Positions 43,075 through 45,278 of a stretch of DNA of 45,278 nt are shown piece after piece. The position numbers and the translations under genes were made by a program. Location: NCBI GenBank assembly GCA_013289065.1, contig JABDAP010000008.1:1-45278 (forward strand), read 5' to 3'. Origin of the DNA: Bacteroidota bacterium. Its GTDB lineage: Bacteria > Bacteroidota > Bacteroidia > Chitinophagales > Chitinophagaceae. Each line of letters begins with the position of its first letter. Positions within the stretch are counted from its first letter, which is position 1. Under the pieces are notes generated by a model. It saw only the letters and a list, made by a program, of their open reading frames with translations, did no database searches and was not told the DNA's origin.

Positions 43075-43461
43075 CTATTTGGGTTTGATGATCGTTTCGC
43101 CCTGCATTCCCCTCACTTCATAAATACTATCCACAATAAATTTCTGCATACCTCTCCACGGCAATGAACCGAAGTATTGTTTGTAATGAAGGTTTACTTC
43201 ACGTCCCGGAACTTTGAACAACTGCTCTGCTACCTGTGGATTGATAACGCTGAAAGAAAATTCATTGCTCTGTACATTGGCCTTAAACCCGCTCAGGATT
43301 ATTTTTCCTTCATAGGTTTTGAAGATGATTCCCTTCTTCTGAAAAATATTCAGTGTACCCGCCTGCGTTCCATCGGCCAGTACAAAATAATAGCGCCAGT
43401 AAATAAATATCAGTAATGCAGCAACAATAATTGTTGATATGATCCAGATGGCCTTCTTCAT
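43075..43461 (-). CDS. Conserved-looking single-pass membrane protein
   Basis: A 128-residue protein with one N-terminal membrane segment (MKKAIWIISTIIVAALLIFIYWRYY) and a soluble periplasmic part of beta strands (GTLNIFQKKGIIFKTYEGKIILSG). No function assigned. Its start overlaps the stop of the M28 peptidase gene (TAATG, one shared base), which suggests translational coupling. Confidence 0.82.
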   Translation of the reverse strand: MKKAIWIISTIIVAALLIFIYWRYYFVLADGTQAGTLNIFQKKGIIFKTYEGKIILSGFKANVQSNEFSFSVINPQVAEQLFKVPGREVNLHYKQYFGSLPWRGMQKFIVDSIYEVRGMQGETIIKPK

Positions 43462-44822
43462 TACAAGCCATATTTATCAACGAGATAGATCAATGCTGCC
43501 ATATTAACGGCGCCCATCAGCAGTTCGCGTTTGTTTACATATTCAAATACATCGCTTCTTGCATGGTGAATATCGAAGTAACGTTGCTGGTCGGGATTTA
43601 ATTCGCCAACAGGAATACCGAATGTTCTGTTCAACGGACTAACATCTGCACCACCGCCATCAGCTGTAAATTCAAAAGCTCCATAAGGCGATAACAGCGG
43701 CAGCCAGCTTTGCGCTTTGGCCATCTGTTCTTTGGTAACACTCAATGAAAAACCTCTTGGCGTAAACCCGCCGGCATCGCTTTCCAATGCAAACACATGT
43801 TTCTCTCCTTTTGCTTTTGCTTCTTCCGCATATTTTGTACCGCCGCGTAAACCGTTCTCTTCATTCGCAAACAAAACAAAACGGATAGTGTGTCTGGGTT
43901 TATAACCGATCGCTTTCAGTGCACGCATTATTTCAATCGTATGTACCACGCCGGTGCCATCATCACTCGCGCCTTCATTTACATCCCAGCTATCTAAATG
44001 TCCGCCAACGGTGATATACTGGTCGGGAAATTCTGTGCCGGTCAATTCGGCAATCACATTGTGGCCGATCGTATCAGGAAGAAAATGCCCGTTAGTTGTC
44101 ATCGACATTTTCAAAGTTGATTTTTTACTCATCGCCCATACATCATCCGCATCGCGCGGGCCGACAGCCGTAGCCGGTATCTTCGGAAAAGAATCATTAT
44201 ACGCCATCGCCCCGGTATGCGGATCATTCGCGGCTGATTCGGTAAGCGAGCGGATCATCACACCCACCGCACCATATTTTGCCGCATGGCTCGGGCCCGA
44301 TCTTCTGTAAATGCCTGTTTGCCCATAAGAGATAAAAGGCTTCACATTCGTTGGGTCAAATCCATGGTTATAAAAAACGATCTTGCCTTTTGCTTCATCT
44401 TTTCTTCTATCCAGTTCTGCAAAATCATCCACTGCTAAAACTTCAGCAGTCACTGTTCCGCTGCCAAGCGAATTACCAAGCGCCAATACATCAAGCGCGT
44501 GTGAGGTTTTGTTTTTATCTATTTCAATGATCACGGCTTTATCCTGCCCGCCTCTTACCCAATGCGGCACCATGCATTCCTGCAGCCACACTTTATCAGC
44601 GCCCTGCTGTTCCATAGTTGTTTTGCCCCATTGAATCGCTTTGGCAAATTGCGGCGAGCCGGCCAAACGTCCACCGATCTGTTTGGTTAGTTGATGAAGC
44701 AGGTCGTACGCTTTACCATTGCGTAATATCTCATCGGAAATTTTTTTGATCATGGCTTCATCTGCAGATTGAGCCTTACCCAGAAAAGGCAAAAGCAGCA
44801 GTGCGAGAGTTAGTTTTTTCAT
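43461..44822 (-). CDS. Exported M28 family zinc peptidase
   Basis: A 453-residue aminopeptidase/carboxypeptidase-type protein (M28, PSMA/PGCP-like). Signal peptide MKKLTLALLLLPFLGKAQ, a PA-like domain inserted at about 120-230, and metal ligands His in GGHLDSWD, Asp in EGASDDGTG, Glu pair in NEENGLRGG, Asp in LESDAGG and His in DIHHARSD. It should hydrolyse peptides in the periplasm. TAACTTTA (minus strand, 44828-44835), one base off the -7 consensus, ends 5 nt before the ATG. The downstream membrane protein is coupled to it. Confidence 0.95.
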   Translation of the reverse strand: MKKLTLALLLLPFLGKAQSADEAMIKKISDEILRNGKAYDLLHQLTKQIGGRLAGSPQFAKAIQWGKTTMEQQGADKVWLQECMVPHWVRGGQDKAVIIEIDKNKTSHALDVLALGNSLGSGTVTAEVLAVDDFAELDRRKDEAKGKIVFYNHGFDPTNVKPFISYGQTGIYRRSGPSHAAKYGAVGVMIRSLTESAANDPHTGAMAYNDSFPKIPATAVGPRDADDVWAMSKKSTLKMSMTTNGHFLPDTIGHNVIAELTGTEFPDQYITVGGHLDSWDVNEGASDDGTGVVHTIEIMRALKAIGYKPRHTIRFVLFANEENGLRGGTKYAEEAKAKGEKHVFALESDAGGFTPRGFSLSVTKEQMAKAQSWLPLLSPYGAFEFTADGGGADVSPLNRTFGIPVGELNPDQQRYFDIHHARSDVFEYVNKRELLMGAVNMAALIYLVDKYGL

Positions 44823-44912
44823 AGCGATAAAGTTAGCTAATTGTTGTGTTTGAACAAGAGGGATAAACGGAAAAGGGTAAATGAAGAAATAATTGTTACT
44901 TGCGGGTAATTC

Positions 44913-44998
44913 AGTCTGGAGACTGGAGTTAGAAGACTGGAGTAATCATCTCAGTTTTCTAACTCCAGTCTCCAGACTTCTAACCCCAGACTTCTAAT
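44913..44998. repeat. Heptad hairpin with 22-bp perfect stem
   Basis: Words gtctgga, gactgga, gttagaa, gactgga (44914-44941) face ttctaac, tccagtc, tccagac, ttctaac, cccagac, ttctaat (44957-44998). 44913-44934 pairs without mismatch with 44957-44978. It lies between the divergent M28 and bshA genes, ending 10 nt before the bshA start. The words are related to those inside hisS and the RsuA/RluB-type gene. Confidence 0.93.
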
Positions 44999-45008
44999 TA
45001 AGAATTCT

Positions 45009-45278
45009 ATGCGTATAGGGATCGTTTGTTATCCCACCTTTGGTGGCAGTGGTGTTCTCGCAACAGAATTGGGCAAAGCGCTTGCCGATGAAGGGCATCA
45101 GGTTCATTTTATTACTTACCAGCAACCCGTCAGGTTAAATGTATTCAATGCGAATATCTTTTATCATGAAGTAAGGGTTCCAACATATCCTTTGTTTGAT
45201 TATCCGCCTTATGAAGTGGCGCTGGCCAGTACGATGGTAGATGTGATCATTAATTACGACCTCGATCTTTTGCATGTG
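45009..45278 (+). CDS. bshA: N-acetyl-alpha-D-glucosaminyl L-malate synthase, 5' part
   Basis: First step of bacillithiol synthesis, a GT4-family glycosyltransferase. Only the first 90 codons are in the window. MRIGIVCYPTFGGSGVLATELGKALADEGHQVHFIT, followed by NANIFYHEVRVPTYPLFDYPPYEVALASTMVDVI, matches BshA well. The start directly follows a heptad hairpin. Confidence 0.92.
   Translation, partial: MRIGIVCYPTFGGSGVLATELGKALADEGHQVHFITYQQPVRLNVFNANIFYHEVRVPTYPLFDYPPYEVALASTMVDVIINYDLDLLHV

Overview
The window is a chromosomal segment of a Bacteroidota bacterium, most likely of the Chitinophagaceae or a close relative. The evidence is the type B type IX secretion (T9SS) signals (two gliding-motility C-terminal-domain proteins and two PorP/SprF proteins), a short Bacteroidota-type RpoD, lipoproteins with a Cys at the end of a short leader, weak or absent Shine-Dalgarno sequences, TAnnTTTG-like -7 boxes, and a bacillithiol gene (bshA). 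I see no prophage, insertion sequence, CRISPR array, tRNA or rRNA.

Layout. 1-731: 3' part of hisS. 780-3697: a small lipoprotein, a secreted protein, a DinB/YfiT-like protein and a PcaF-type thiolase. 3780-7652: RNA modification (rlmN, an RsuA/RluB-type and an RluA-type pseudouridine synthase) plus an LTxxQ/Spy-like periplasmic protein. 7722-13240 (minus): exported amidohydrolase, two unrecognised lipoproteins, 1-Cys peroxiredoxin, DNA polymerase IV. 13331-24989 (minus): a PorP/SprF gene joined to a 1482-residue modular T9SS cargo, rimM, rpsP, a second T9SS cargo, ffh, rpoD. 25295-30058: START-like protein, an unknown, an LptF/LptG permease, a Tat-exported superoxide dismutase, OsmC, a cation-efflux protein. 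30224-34000: M20 dipeptidase, Hsp15-like S4 protein, three tandem secreted TonB-C-terminal-like proteins, trmD. 34104-45278: a Gly-rich secreted protein, adenine deaminase, upp, a lone PorP/SprF, an ORF6N protein, an esterase-like protein, 3-methyladenine glycosylase, an EI24 membrane protein, an RsmI-like methylase, an M28 peptidase, and the start of bshA.

Most genes are ordinary housekeeping or envelope functions. The feature that the genes do not explain is a dense class of short elements, about one per 3-4 kb, mostly between genes. Each is built from tandem words of one fixed length (7 nt in most, 8 or 9 nt in others). The words differ between elements, and in most elements they are arranged as two complementary arms forming a hairpin, several with perfect stems of 19-22 bp. 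One 30-nt stretch is shared exactly by two distant elements. Two elements lie inside genes (hisS and the RsuA/RluB-type gene) and are read in frame as the same peptide word. Because 7 is not a multiple of 3, all three forward frames of a perfect heptad array read the same cyclic peptide. This recalls the heptameric STRR repeats of filamentous cyanobacteria but with added inverted symmetry, and is the best candidate here for something undescribed.
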